Below are positions 1 through 7,821 of a stretch of DNA of 43,903 bases, piece by piece. Positions within the stretch are counted from its first letter, which is position 1. Each line of letters opens with the position of its first letter. A program made the translations under genes and the position numbers. This DNA is from GCA-003244245 sp036266995. GTDB lineage: Bacteria; Actinomycetota; Actinomycetes; Mycobacteriales; Pseudonocardiaceae. The notes under the pieces are model-generated. The model worked only from the letters and a program-made list of their open reading frames with translations, ran no database searches and was not told the DNA's origin. The stretch covers positions 1-43,903 of the forward strand of contig DATAWX010000016.1 in NCBI GenBank assembly GCA_036266995.1. Reading direction: 5' to 3'.

Positions 1-72
1 CGCACCACGGAGCGCGGCACCGTCGATGCCGAACGCGGCGCCGGAGACCACCGCAAAGCCGCCTTCGTGGCC
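1..72 (-). pseudogene. dprA: DprA central fragment (Rossmann-fold motif), cut by window edge
   Basis: Read on the minus strand from base 60 down to 1, the 20 codons give GFAVVSGAAFGIDGAALRGA. This is the GxxVVSGxAxGID signature of DprA/Smf, which loads RecA on incoming single-stranded DNA. dprA normally lies directly downstream of yifB in actinobacteria. Here no dprA start or N-terminal domain is present. The motif follows the yifB reading frame within about 10 bases and is in a different frame. I infer a deletion that removed the yifB 3' part and the dprA 5' part. The rest of dprA would lie left of the window. Identity rests on one strong motif plus synteny. Confidence 0.7.
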
Positions 73-1003
73 CGAACTCAGCGACCTCATCGAGGAACAG
101 CACTCCGCGGTGCGCTCGGCTCACCGCGCCCGGCTTGGCCAGTCCCGAGCCACCGCCGACCAGCGCGGCCACCGAACTGGTGTGGTGCGGCGCGACGAAG
201 GGTGGAACGGTGATCAGCGGAGTGTCCGGGGAGAGCAGACCGGCCACCGAATGCACCGCGGTCACCTCAAGCGCCTCCTGACCGGTGAGCGCCGGAAGCA
301 ACCCCACCATCCGTTGCGCCAACATCGTCTTGCCGGTGCCCGGCGGGCCGGTGAGGAGCAGATGGTGGCCCCCTGCGGCGGCGACCTCCACCGCCCAGCG
401 GGCGTCACCTTGTTCCAGCACGTCGCCGAGATCGGGGACCGCCGCCAGCGGTGCCGGGCGCGGCGGGCCGGGGCAGGTCAGCCCCACCGCGGGGTTCCGC
501 AGCCAGCTCAGCACGTCTTTTAAACAGGTCGCGCCGCGCACCCGCAGCCCGGTCACCAACGAGGCCTCGGCCAGCGACGCGGTGGGCACCACCACCTGGC
601 CGATACCCACCTCGCGGGCCGCAAGCACCGCCGGCAGCACCCCCCTCACCGGGCGCAGCCTGCCATCCAGGGCCAGCTCCCCGATCAACACCAGCCCACC
701 CAACCGCTCGGCCGGGATCCGGCGGTCGGCGGCCAGCAAGGCACACGCCAGGGCGAGGTCGTAGCTGCTCCCGCCCTTAGGCAGGGTGGCAGGCGACAGC
801 GCGAGCGTCATCCGACGTGGTGGCCACCGCTCACCCGAGTTCAGCACCGCGGCCCGCACCCGGTCCCGCGCCTCGGACAGCGCGGTATCGGGCAACCCCA
901 CCATCTGCAGCCCCGGTAGTCCCGGCCCGATGTGGGCCTCGATCTCCACCAACACCCCGTCGACCCCGTGCAATGCCACCGCCCAGGCACTGGCCAGCGA
1001 CAT
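61..1003 (-). pseudogene. yifB: YifB/ComM-family Mg-chelatase-like AAA+ ATPase, 3' part lost
   Basis: The minus frame starts at ATG 1003-1001, overlaps the yraN stop by one base (TGATG) and reads MSLASAWAVALHGVDG. The N-terminal Lon-protease-like domain (about residues 1-175) is intact. Then comes the ATPase start with Walker A GPPGTGKT (about residue 220) and Walker B-like GVLFLDE near residue 305. The family is a ComM-like helicase/ATPase of about 500 residues, linked to recombination during transformation. Homology stops after LFLDEVAEFGPR at about base 65. From there the DNA matches dprA in another frame, so sensor and C-terminal domains are missing. It is probably non-functional. A misassembly is the main alternative. 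Confidence 0.8.
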
Positions 1004-1419
1004 CAGAACGCACCCCGGAGGTGTTCCACCGTGACCGGCCCGTCCGGTGGGCACAGCACCGCCAGCACGTCAAAGCGAATCTCGCACCAGCCGACCCGAT
1101 GCGTACGCAGCCACTGCGCCGTGATCCTCCGGATCCGAGCCGCCTTCACCGCCGTCACGGCCTCAGACGGTTCCCCGTACCCGGTCCCCGAACGAGTCTT
1201 CACCTCGCAGACGACCAGGCGCTCGCCATCGGTTGCGATGAGATCGACCTCGCCGTCGCGGCACCGCCAGTTGCGCGAGAGCACCACGAGACCGATGCCG
1301 GCGAGGTAGTCCGCCGCCAGGTCCTCTCCCCGTTTGCCCAGTTCGTCGCTACGGCGGTCCGCCGCCTGCGCCGTCGTCTCCATCGCGATCTCTCCGTCCG
1401 TCGGGCGATCTTTAGCCAT
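1003..1419 (-). CDS. yraN: YraN/UPF0102 family endonuclease-like protein
   Basis: This 138-residue protein matches the UPF0102 (YraN) family, which has a Holliday-junction-resolvase-like restriction-endonuclease fold but no firmly assigned role. The core motif is clear: GEDLAADYL, then NWRCRDGEVDLIA, then VVCEVKTRSG, giving the D...ExK pattern of this nuclease fold. The usual length is about 120 residues. The first 20 residues are poorly conserved, so a start further in is possible. It precedes yifB as in M. tuberculosis (Rv2898c-Rv2897c). fdhD, which follows in that genome, is not seen here. Confidence 0.88.
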   Translation of the reverse strand: MAKDRPTDGEIAMETTAQAADRRSDELGKRGEDLAADYLAGIGLVVLSRNWRCRDGEVDLIATDGERLVVCEVKTRSGTGYGEPSEAVTAVKAARIRRITAQWLRTHRVGWCEIRFDVLAVLCPPDGPVTVEHLRGAF

Positions 1420-1815
1420 GAGGCTGCCCGGCCGCCGAAGCGCGGTCGATGTCGCGAAGACGGATCTGTGGACAAAGGGTCGGATGTGGATAAGTGGGTG
1501 CGTAGCGCGCGTGGTGGACGTGAAGTGTCAGGGTGCAGTGATAGCGCAGCCGCTCCGAGACACGCGGGCCCCCGCTGCAGGGCGAGAGCCGCAACCTCGA
1601 GATACGAGCCATCGTACGGTTCGCGGCAGAACATGATCATCGCTTGGATGCGCGCAGATTTGCGGCACTGCGCCCTTTACGAGCCTACAGCAACTCCTTA
1701 AACAGCACCGTGCCGAAAATAGTAATAGCTGTTCTGCAAATCCTTGTTTCGGTTGTGCTTCAGGCTTGAACGTCTCAACAATCAACGAAAGTGAGTCGAG
1801 CCACGAGTGAAAGGA
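1420..1815. other. Non-coding stretch with an A+T-rich half
   Basis: No convincing gene is seen. The reading frames here lack family resemblance and do not show the G/C third-position bias of neighbouring genes. Bases 1681-1800 count to about 46% G+C by hand, far below the roughly 70% of the housekeeping genes. The stretch holds two DnaA boxes at 1467-1493 and a one-mismatch third, TTTTCCACA, at 1827-1835 just past its right end. It looks like replaced or decayed DNA where fdhD lies in related genomes. Confidence 0.55.
1467..1493 (-). promoter_or_regulatory. Pair of perfect DnaA boxes
   Basis: TGTGGACAA (1467-1475) is the complement of TTGTCCACA, the usual actinobacterial DnaA box. TGTGGATAA (1485-1493) is the complement of TTATCCACA, the classical R-box. 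They have the same orientation and start 18 bases apart. They sit about 50-75 bases upstream of the yraN start. No oriC genes (dnaA, dnaN, rpmH) are nearby, so this would be a DnaA-controlled promoter or a titration site, not an origin. The matches are exact; the function is inference. Confidence 0.45.
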
Positions 1816-2226
1816 TTATCGCTGAGTTTTCCACAGTTCTTTCACCATGACATCAAAGATTGGCGAGCCGGGTAGCGGAATCTGCTTCTGCGCTACCTTC
1901 TGCCAACCCCACTTAGCATATGCGGCCTGAGCGGCGTCGGCCGCAGGCAGCGCCGTCAGGGTCGCCCGCTCCTCGTGGCGGTCCTGGATGAGCTGACGAT
2001 GGATCGTCGAGACCACGTGTGACTGCCGCAATGGCTTGCGAACTAGCAGCTCCATCAGGACAAAAGTTCTGCCGACGTGTTCATGGGACATCTGGTCCGG
2101 CAGCGGCGTCAACAAGTTTCGCCACCACGGCGTTGTCGGTGCAAGGGTTACACCGAAGCCGAGTACCTTGATGACCCTCTGAGGCTCGCGTGCCGCTTGG
2201 TGGTGTGCGATCAGACGATTTGCCAC
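1816..2226 (-). pseudogene. GNAT-family N-acetyltransferase, 5'-truncated
   Basis: The frame encodes the C-terminal half of an actinobacterial GNAT protein. It contains FGVTLAPTTPWWRNLL, then GRTFVLMELLVRKPLRQSHV, where the acetyl-CoA-binding loop should lie, then ATLTALPAADAAQAAYAKWGW and a closing GSPIFDVMVKEL. The normal N-terminal strands and helices are absent. Residues 1-20 (from GTG 2226) do not fit the fold, and the bases upstream shift to other frames with stops. I therefore call it a remnant. Because the G+C-rich codon pattern is intact in the surviving half, the decay looks fairly recent. A short functional variant is less likely. Confidence 0.6.
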
Positions 2227-2306
2227 GCAAACTCCGGGACCGAAACTGCAGCAACCTCCTCGTCCGACGCAACAGATCTGGCGAATTCCCCGACTTCATC
2301 TTTGGA

Positions 2307-3719
2307 TCACTGGACGCGTCGGTGTGGTGGTTGAGGTGCGAGCGTCAGAGGTACGTATCCGGCAGGTCGCAGCGTGATGCCGGTGGTCAGTGGCACTGGG
2401 CCGGGCGAGGCGTGCAGACCGAAGGCGCGGATGATGCTGGCGGTGGCCAGGGTCGCTTCGAGCATGGAGAAATACTGGCCGATGCAGGCTCTTGGGCCGC
2501 CGCCGAACGGGAGGTACGCGTAGCGGTGGCGCTGCTTTTCCTGCTCCGGTGCGAAACGGTCTGGGTCGAAGCGCTGCGGTTCTTCCCATATCCGTGGAGA
2601 ACGGTGGGTGACCCACGGGCTCACGAACACGTCGGCGCCCGGCGGGAGGTGGTAGCCGTCGATCACGTCTCCCTCCGGGATCTGCCGCCCTATCCCGTAG
2701 GCCGACGGGTACAGCCGCATCGCTTCTTTGACCACCTGAGTGGTGTAGCCCAACGCGGCGATCCGCTCGACGGTCGGGTGCTGATCATCGGCGCCGAGCA
2801 CCCGCTCGGCCTCGACGCGCACGCGTTGTTGAACGTCGGGATGGCGGCCGAGTAGGTGCAGTGCAAACGTCAGGGCGGTAGCGGTGGTCTCGTGGCCGGC
2901 GAGCAGGAAAATCAGTACCTGATCACGGATCTCGGCGTCGTCTAGCGCGTCAGCGCCGAGGGCATCAGGGTCGCGGGCGCGCAGCAGCAACGACAGCAAG
3001 TCTTCGCTGGCGGCGCTGGCGGCGCGGCGACGGTCGATGATGCCCTCTACCACCTCGTACAGCTGCCGTTGGGAACCGGCAGCGCGGCGGTTGGCTGGAC
3101 TCGGCCAGCTCGCTGGGAGGCGCAGCGGCGATTGGGCACGGCGCCCGACATGCGCGTTGATCACCGGGAACGCCTCCCGCAGCGCTGGCGTGGCGTCATT
3201 GAGGTCGTCGCCGAACAGCACCCGCCCGATCACAGCCAGCGTGAGGTGCATCATGTCCTCGGCTGCGTCCACCGTGCCGCCATGCCGAACGGCGGCGTGC
3301 CAGCGATCGATCAGCGCCGCGGTCTCCTCGGCCATCACCTCGACGTAGCTCCCGACCCGGTAGCGGGTGAACAGCGGCTGGATGAATCGCTTTTGACGCT
3401 GCCAGCGGTCGCCCTCGCTGGTGAGAATGCCGTCGCCGACCATCGCGGCGGTCTCCCGGTAGAACAGGTTGCCCTTGGTGTAGCGCCGACCAGTACCGGT
3501 CAACACTTGCCGCGCGCCCTCGGGGGAAAACGCCGCGTACATCACGATCCGCAACCCGGGTGGACCAGCCGAGAAGCGAACGACATCGCCGTAGCGGCAG
3601 TGGGCCTCCTCTAAGGTCGCCAGCAAGTCGCGGCGCAGATCCAGGGCTGAGCCGAGCAGCGGGATACCGGGGGGACCTGGCACGTCCCGTCGCGGGGTGG
3701 TAGCGGTCAGACGGGTCAT
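2307..3719 (-). CDS. Cytochrome P450
   Basis: A complete 470-residue cytochrome P450. The N-terminus has the proline-rich hinge GPPGIPLLGS. The I-helix oxygen-activation motif AGHETTA lies at residues 274-280. The K-helix KEAMRLYP (ExxR) follows near 324, with the PERF-like FDPDRF after it. The haem loop FGGGPRACIG carries the cysteine ligand at residue 412. Overall form is that of the CYP4/CYP102/CYP132-like bacterial class, which often acts on fatty acids or hydrophobic substrates. It has no adjacent ferredoxin or reductase gene, so redox partners are encoded elsewhere. It is a lone gene among decayed neighbours and is 19 kb from the isonitrile genes. Its substrate cannot be told from sequence. 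Confidence 0.93.
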   Translation of the reverse strand: MTRLTATTPRRDVPGPPGIPLLGSALDLRRDLLATLEEAHCRYGDVVRFSAGPPGLRIVMYAAFSPEGARQVLTGTGRRYTKGNLFYRETAAMVGDGILTSEGDRWQRQKRFIQPLFTRYRVGSYVEVMAEETAALIDRWHAAVRHGGTVDAAEDMMHLTLAVIGRVLFGDDLNDATPALREAFPVINAHVGRRAQSPLRLPASWPSPANRRAAGSQRQLYEVVEGIIDRRRAASAASEDLLSLLLRARDPDALGADALDDAEIRDQVLIFLLAGHETTATALTFALHLLGRHPDVQQRVRVEAERVLGADDQHPTVERIAALGYTTQVVKEAMRLYPSAYGIGRQIPEGDVIDGYHLPPGADVFVSPWVTHRSPRIWEEPQRFDPDRFAPEQEKQRHRYAYLPFGGGPRACIGQYFSMLEATLATASIIRAFGLHASPGPVPLTTGITLRPAGYVPLTLAPQPPHRRVQ

Positions 3720-4309
3720 CGTGGGCTCCCGCTTCAGATGAGGTAAGCACCGGGTCAGAGCCTACATATACAGAGACCCGTCGAACTCGCCGTGATACTT
3801 CGCCTGAAAAATAGGGATCCTCGATGGCAAGTACAGAACGGCATAGCCGAACGCTGCGAGCAGGTCAACCACCGCAAGATCCAGGACTGCCTGGTGCACG
3901 ATAGTCAAAGATCTGTGGATGAATACTCTCTAGGCTCCTACCACCTTGCCCCACACCCACTCCGCTGGCGCCACGGCGCGCTGATACTGCGGCGAGCCGT
4001 CATCGCCTGCTTGGCCGTCATCGCCGGCTCCGCGAAGCAGGGAATCCCTTCCATCAGGAGTAGTACACGCGGCCGTCCCTAGCAGTCCACGACGTTCGTA
4101 ACCAGCGCCGTTGAGGAACGGCAGAAGTCCGGCAAGGTCGGTGTCCGAGGGAATTCGCCGCGCCTCCGTCTCACGGGCGGTGTAAATGAGCGGACGTAGA
4201 GATGCAGCGACGTGCCAACGACAACGGTGGAACGATCATAGAAGGTGAAGTTCTTGCCCAGCGGACCACTTACCCTTCCGGCACATACCGTGGCGCCTGA
4301 CTGGGAGCC
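3720..4309. other. Intergenic region with decayed reading-frame traces
   Basis: There is no intact gene that I can support. Directly upstream of the P450 start, 6-base arms CGGGTC (3751-3756) and GACCCG (3775-3780) flank the A+T-rich TACATATACA, a possible promoter/operator. TGTGGATGA at 3914-3922 is a DnaA box with one mismatch. On the minus strand around 4070-4180 a frame reading RIPSDTDLAGLLPFLNGAG looks protein-like but is broken by stops and a frame change. It is probably a relic of unknown identity. The 96-residue plus frame at 3792-4082 has no recognisable features. Confidence 0.4.
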
Positions 4310-4963
4310 GTGAACAACGTCTGGCAGACCCGTTATCGGTTGCTTTTAGAACAGCTTGAGGCACTTGCAGACCTGCTCAGCGGTGAGGAACCGATCACCC
4401 AGCCAGTCCTCGAAGACCAGGCGGTGCGGTTACTTGCGGGTGTGGTCATGTTGCTGAGGCAACACCACATCAACAAACGGGGGCAGTGCAAATATTGCGG
4501 ATGGACGAGGCAAACAGGGCGTTTGTGCCATAGGCGACCACAGTGCACGGTCTATCTGGTTCTTGACTTCGCGATTGGTCAACCTTTGGATCTGGTACAG
4601 ACACCTCGCGGTCCAGCCGGGAGAGGACGCAGAGGTAACCGGCCGTCGTGCACAAGTGTTACCAAGGCCACCGCACCCCACCCGGCGCTCCTTTCGTTGC
4701 TCCCGTTGGCTGTTGCCGACCCACTCGACGTCGTACCGCAACACACCGACGGCGCCGAGATCGCGCTCGATGCGCAGGTCGACGGGCTGTCGAGGCGACG
4801 GCGAGCGCACCTCGCAGCCGTCGTTGAGGCGCAACCAGAGCTCGGGACTGCGACGCCGCTCCAGTGCAAGTCGCCGACCGTCACCCTAGGGAGACCGAGA
4901 TGTCGAAGCACTACAAGGTCGGCGACGACCCCTGCCAGCTCGGCCGTACGACCGGCGAGGTAG
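4310..4963 (+). CDS. Small zinc-ribbon hypothetical protein, C-terminal part doubtful
   Basis: The first ~95 residues look genuine. A leucine-rich helical segment (residues 5-50) is followed by four cysteines: CKYC near residue 60 and C...C in LCHRRPQC near 73-79. Then comes CTVYLVLDFAIGQPLDLV. Short proteins with this CxxC plus RRxxC layout are common in Pseudonocardiales, with no known function. After LDLV (about base 4605) the frame no longer resembles the family and runs antisense to a better-coding minus frame. A frameshift or early decay near 4605 is likely. The GTG start at 4310 has GGGAG only three bases upstream. Confidence 0.4.
   Translation: MNNVWQTRYRLLLEQLEALADLLSGEEPITQPVLEDQAVRLLAGVVMLLRQHHINKRGQCKYCGWTRQTGRLCHRRPQCTVYLVLDFAIGQPLDLVQTPRGPAGRGRRGNRPSCTSVTKATAPHPALLSLLPLAVADPLDVVPQHTDGAEIALDAQVDGLSRRRRAHLAAVVEAQPELGTATPLQCKSPTVTLGRPRCRSTTRSATTPASSAVRPAR
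4690..4890 (-). pseudogene. Unidentified gene fragment
   Basis: A minus-strand frame of about 65 codons reads SPELWLRLNDGCEVRSPSPR, then PVDLRIERDLGAVGVLRYDV. My hand count of its third codon positions gives about 85% G/C, matching real genes here. It has no start codon: a TAG lies immediately upstream in frame. Past about base 4690 the coding look is lost. I do not recognise the family. It overlaps, in antisense, the dubious tail of the zinc-ribbon frame and may explain why that frame stays open. It is best read as the surviving piece of a decayed gene. Confidence 0.3.
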
Positions 4964-5175
4964 CGGACCCGCTCACGAGCCCGCTCACCGCCGACCTACG
5001 CCGCCCCTTGATCGCGATAGCCCTCTACGCCGTGGGCTTCGCTGGCCTCATGCTGCTGCTCAACCCCTTACACCTGGCGGAAGGCAGCGAGTGGCTCCTA
5101 TGGTTGCCGCACATGGCCCGGGGTACCGTCGAGACCGCCTTAGAACTTCTCCACTCCATCGCCAACGCCCTTTGA
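4900..5175 (+). CDS. Small predicted membrane protein
   Basis: A 91-residue protein starting MSKHYKVGDDP at ATG 4900, preceded by AGGGAG at good distance. Residues about 36-60 (RPLIAIALYAVGFAGLMLLL) form one clear membrane helix. A moderately hydrophobic second segment follows at 64-85 (WLLWLPHMARGTVETALELL). It converges on the DUF2469 gene with only 6 bases between the two stops. I do not recognise the family. The ribosome-binding site, the membrane segment and normal codon usage argue for a real gene. Confidence 0.5.
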   Translation: MSKHYKVGDDPCQLGRTTGEVADPLTSPLTADLRRPLIAIALYAVGFAGLMLLLNPLHLAEGSEWLLWLPHMARGTVETALELLHSIANAL

Positions 5176-5181
5176 CTCGGG

Positions 5182-5505
5182 TCAGCCGCCGAAGGGAGCA
5201 CTTTCCGGAAGTCGTAAGTCTGGTTTGTCCACTTCTTCGATGTTGACGTCTTTGAATGTGAGCACTCGGACGTACTTGACGAATCGGGCCGGCCGGTACA
5301 TGTCCCACACCCAGGCATCGGACATCCGCACCTCGAAGTACACCTCACCGTCAGCGTTGCGGGCCTGCACATCGACCTCATTGGCCAGATAGAAGCGCCG
5401 CTCGGTCTCCACGACGTAGGCGAACTGTCCGACGACGTCGCGGTACTCCTTGTAGAGCGACAGCTCCATCTCGGTCTCATACTTCTCGAGATCCTCTGCG
5501 CTCAT
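5182..5505 (-). CDS. DUF2469 conserved actinobacterial protein
   Basis: The 107-residue product starts MSAEDLEKYETEMELSLYKE, almost the same as M. tuberculosis Rv2901c. It continues with GQFAYVVETERRFYLANEVD, EVYFEVRMSDAWVWDMYRPA and FKDVNIEEVDKPDLRLPE. The family is restricted to actinobacteria and its function is unknown. I chose the ATG at 5505 because homology begins exactly there; the frame extends 20 codons upstream without resemblance. It follows rnhB by 19 bases in the same direction, as in mycobacteria. Confidence 0.92.
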   Translation of the reverse strand: MSAEDLEKYETEMELSLYKEYRDVVGQFAYVVETERRFYLANEVDVQARNADGEVYFEVRMSDAWVWDMYRPARFVKYVRVLTFKDVNIEEVDKPDLRLPESAPFGG

Positions 5506-5524
5506 CGACAGCCCATCAGTCGCT

Positions 5525-6322
5525 TCATCGGGTGCTGACCTCTCCTGCTCTCGGCAATACCCCATTCTGGACCACGACCGGTGGCACTATCGGCCACAAT
5601 CGCGCCCGTGGCGCCCTGCGCGGCGGGGCGGTGATGCTGTGCATTCGCGCCGCCAGGACGACGTTGACGTAGCTGAACCGGTGTTGCGCCGACGGGCCGT
5701 GCGCGAGCAGGGACGCGTTGTGCTCGGGCGTGCAATAGCCCTTGTGCTCGCCGAAGCCGTACCAGGGCATGCGCTCGTGTACGTAGCCCATGATCCGATC
5801 ACGGGTCACTTTGGCCAGCACCGAGGCCGCCGCCACGCAAGCGGCAGCCCGGTCCCCGCCGATCACGGCCATGTTCGGGGCCGTCAGGCCCGGCACTCGA
5901 AAGCCGTCGGTGAGCACGTAACCGGGATGTACGGCCAGGCCGGCGACGGCACGCCGCATCCCTTCCAGGTTGGCCACGTGCACCCCCAACTCGTCGACTT
6001 CGTTTGGTGGGATCACTACCACGTTCCGTGCGACCGACCTGGTGACGATCAGGTCGTGGTAATGCTCCCGGCGCGCCGCGGTGAGCAACTTGGAGTCGTT
6101 GAGCCCGGCCATAGCCACCGCGTCCGCTGGACGTAGCACGCACGCGGCAACGACCAGCGGCCCAGCACAGGCACCCCGACCGGCCTCGTCCACCCCAGCG
6201 ACCGGGCCCAACCCCCTGCGGTCCAGCACAGTCTGCAGGGCCCACATGCCGCCGTCCCTGCGCATCACCGCCCTCGGCGGTCGCGGCAGGGCCTGACGGG
6301 GACTTCGTCCTACGGCCGGCAC
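5525..6322 (-). CDS. rnhB: Ribonuclease HII
   Basis: RNase HII removes ribonucleotides and RNA primers from RNA-DNA hybrids. The 265-residue protein carries VAGVDEAGRGACAGPLV, with the first catalytic Asp and Glu, LNDSKLL, the third acid in YVLTDGF, and ASVLAKVTRDRIM with the fourth Asp. EHKGYCTPEH closes the core. I chose GTG 6322, five bases after the lepB stop, because M. tuberculosis RnhB has a similar 20-residue leader. ATG 6265 (MRRDGGMW) is an alternative. The final 40 residues, rich in Arg and Pro, are not conserved. Confidence 0.93.
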   Translation of the reverse strand: MPAVGRSPRQALPRPPRAVMRRDGGMWALQTVLDRRGLGPVAGVDEAGRGACAGPLVVAACVLRPADAVAMAGLNDSKLLTAARREHYHDLIVTRSVARNVVVIPPNEVDELGVHVANLEGMRRAVAGLAVHPGYVLTDGFRVPGLTAPNMAVIGGDRAAACVAAASVLAKVTRDRIMGYVHERMPWYGFGEHKGYCTPEHNASLLAHGPSAQHRFSYVNVVLAARMHSITAPPRRAPRARLWPIVPPVVVQNGVLPRAGEVSTR

Positions 6323-6327
6323 GGTCG

Positions 6328-7230
6328 TCAGCCACGCCTCCTGGCGACCACCCGCTCCCGCAGCCACCGGCCACCTCGTGACATTGGCCAACTCAGCACC
6401 AGGCCGGCGGCCAACGGAAGTCCGGACGGCGGGGACGAGCCGGGAGCCCCCGGCGCGCCGAGCGTTGGGATCTGCTGCGGGTCAGGGTCGGAGATTCCTT
6501 GCCAGCGCGACAGCGGGAGCACGATCACCCGAGCCTTGCCGATGACGTTGCTCACCGGCACCGTGCCCGAACGCTGGTCCGCCACGTGCCGTCGCGAGTC
6601 CGCACTGTTGTTCCGGTTGTCCCCCATCATCCACAGGTTTCCCTGCGGCACCGTGACCGGCCCGAACTCCTCCTGGGGCTCGTGCCCGATGAAGACGGCA
6701 TAGGGCTCGGTCAGCGCTTTGCCGTCGACCGTGACCCGGTTCTGCTTGTCGCAACACTGCACGGTCTGGCCACCGACCGCGATCACCCGCTTGACGAAGT
6801 CTCGCTCGTCCGGTGGAGCGAGGCCAACCAGTGCTCCGGCCTGCTGGAGCCCATTGATCAGGAGGTTGTCCGAACGCTGGCTGGTGAACTCGCTGGCCCA
6901 GGAGTCGGTACCACGGAAAACCACCACGTCGCCCGGTACCGGATCGCGGAACCGGTAGGTCAGCTTGTCGACCAGCACCCGATCGTTGGTGCAGCCAGGG
7001 CAGCCATGCAGGGTCGGTTCCATCGACGCCGAGGGGATTACGTAAACCCGAGCCAAGAACGTCTGAATCAAGAACGTGAGCACCAGCGCGGTGAGTACCA
7101 GGATCGGTACCTCGCGCCAGAACGAGCCCTTCTTGCGTTTGGACAGGCGATGCCGGTGCACGCGGCGGCCAGGAAAATTGTCGGGATCGTCGCCACGAGC
7201 GGATTCGGTCGAGCGAGCCAGGTGGGCCAC
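6328..7230 (-). CDS. lepB: Signal peptidase I
   Basis: Signal peptidase I (family S26) cleaves signal peptides at the outer face of the membrane. The 300-residue protein has a basic cytoplasmic head (RHRLSKRKKG) and a membrane anchor at about 41-62. The catalytic Ser lies in IPSASMEPTL and the catalytic Lys in DFVKRVIAVGG. The box-E GDNRNNSADSR is also present. A second hydrophobic stretch near the C-terminus (LPLAAGLVLSW) may be another membrane segment. It starts at GTG 7230, downstream of rplS, and ends just before rnhB, the usual actinobacterial order. Confidence 0.95.
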   Translation of the reverse strand: MAHLARSTESARGDDPDNFPGRRVHRHRLSKRKKGSFWREVPILVLTALVLTFLIQTFLARVYVIPSASMEPTLHGCPGCTNDRVLVDKLTYRFRDPVPGDVVVFRGTDSWASEFTSQRSDNLLINGLQQAGALVGLAPPDERDFVKRVIAVGGQTVQCCDKQNRVTVDGKALTEPYAVFIGHEPQEEFGPVTVPQGNLWMMGDNRNNSADSRRHVADQRSGTVPVSNVIGKARVIVLPLSRWQGISDPDPQQIPTLGAPGAPGSSPPSGLPLAAGLVLSWPMSRGGRWLRERVVARRRG

Positions 7231-7267
7231 GTCCTCAGGCTATCGACAGTCGACCGGTGCGGGGGGA

Positions 7268-7627
7268 TCAGGACGCGGACGGCGTCTCACGCTTCTCCTT
7301 GATCTTGGCCGCCTTGCCCCGCAGATCGCGTAGGTAGTACAGCTTGGCGCGCCGGACGTCACCGCGGGTGACGATCTCTATCTTGGCGATGTTCGGCGTG
7401 TGCACCGGGAAGGTGCGTTCCACGCCCACACCGAAGGACACCTTGCGCACGGTGAAGGTTTCCCGAGCTCCACCGCCCTGACGGCGAATGACCGCACCTT
7501 GGAATATCTGCACCCGCTGGCGCGAGCCTTCGATGACGCGGACATGAACCTTGAGCGTGTCACCAGGCCGGAAGTCGGGGATGTCGGACCGCAGCGACTT
7601 CGCGTCCAGGGCGTCCAGGGTGTTCAT
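7268..7627 (-). CDS. rplS: Ribosomal protein bL19
   Basis: L19 sits at the 30S-50S interface. The 119-residue protein begins MNTLDALDAKSLRSDIPDF at ATG 7627, with AGGA upstream. It contains FRPGDTLKVHVRVIEGSRQR, IQIFQG-like VQIFQGAVI, TFTVRKVSFGVGVERTFPVH and KLYYLRDLRGKAAKIKEKR, all standard. The frame stays open 44 codons further upstream without homology, so the internal ATG is taken. A hairpin at 7709-7742 lies in the leader. Confidence 0.97.
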   Translation of the reverse strand: MNTLDALDAKSLRSDIPDFRPGDTLKVHVRVIEGSRQRVQIFQGAVIRRQGGGARETFTVRKVSFGVGVERTFPVHTPNIAKIEIVTRGDVRRAKLYYLRDLRGKAAKIKEKRETPSAS

Positions 7628-7708
7628 CGCAAGTCCATCCTCGTCATTCGTGTGGCTGTGCACGGTTTGGAGCGCCCGGGAGTGGGCGCGAACAGCGGCG
7701 TCGGTGAT

Positions 7709-7742
7709 GGCAGAAACGTCCGCCCTGGGCGCCGTTTCTGCC
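7709..7742 (-). promoter_or_regulatory. Nested hairpin in the trmD-rplS spacer
   Basis: Outer arms GGCAGAAACG (7709-7718) and CGTTTCTGCC (7733-7742) pair perfectly over 10 bp. Inner arms CGCCC (7721-7725) and GGGCG (7727-7731) extend the stem, with only a two-against-one internal mismatch. It lies about 80 bases upstream of the rplS ATG, in the 194-base gap after trmD. No U-run follows on the minus strand. It could be an attenuator or terminator that lets rplS differ in level from trmD, or an L19 feedback site. The pairing is seen directly; the role is inference. Confidence 0.5.
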
Positions 7743-7821
7743 TTGCTGCGCTGTACCAACCGGTCCAGTGTGCCAGACGCTGCCGTCGGAGATGAATCCG
7801 GGAGCTAACGTCTGGTGGCGT

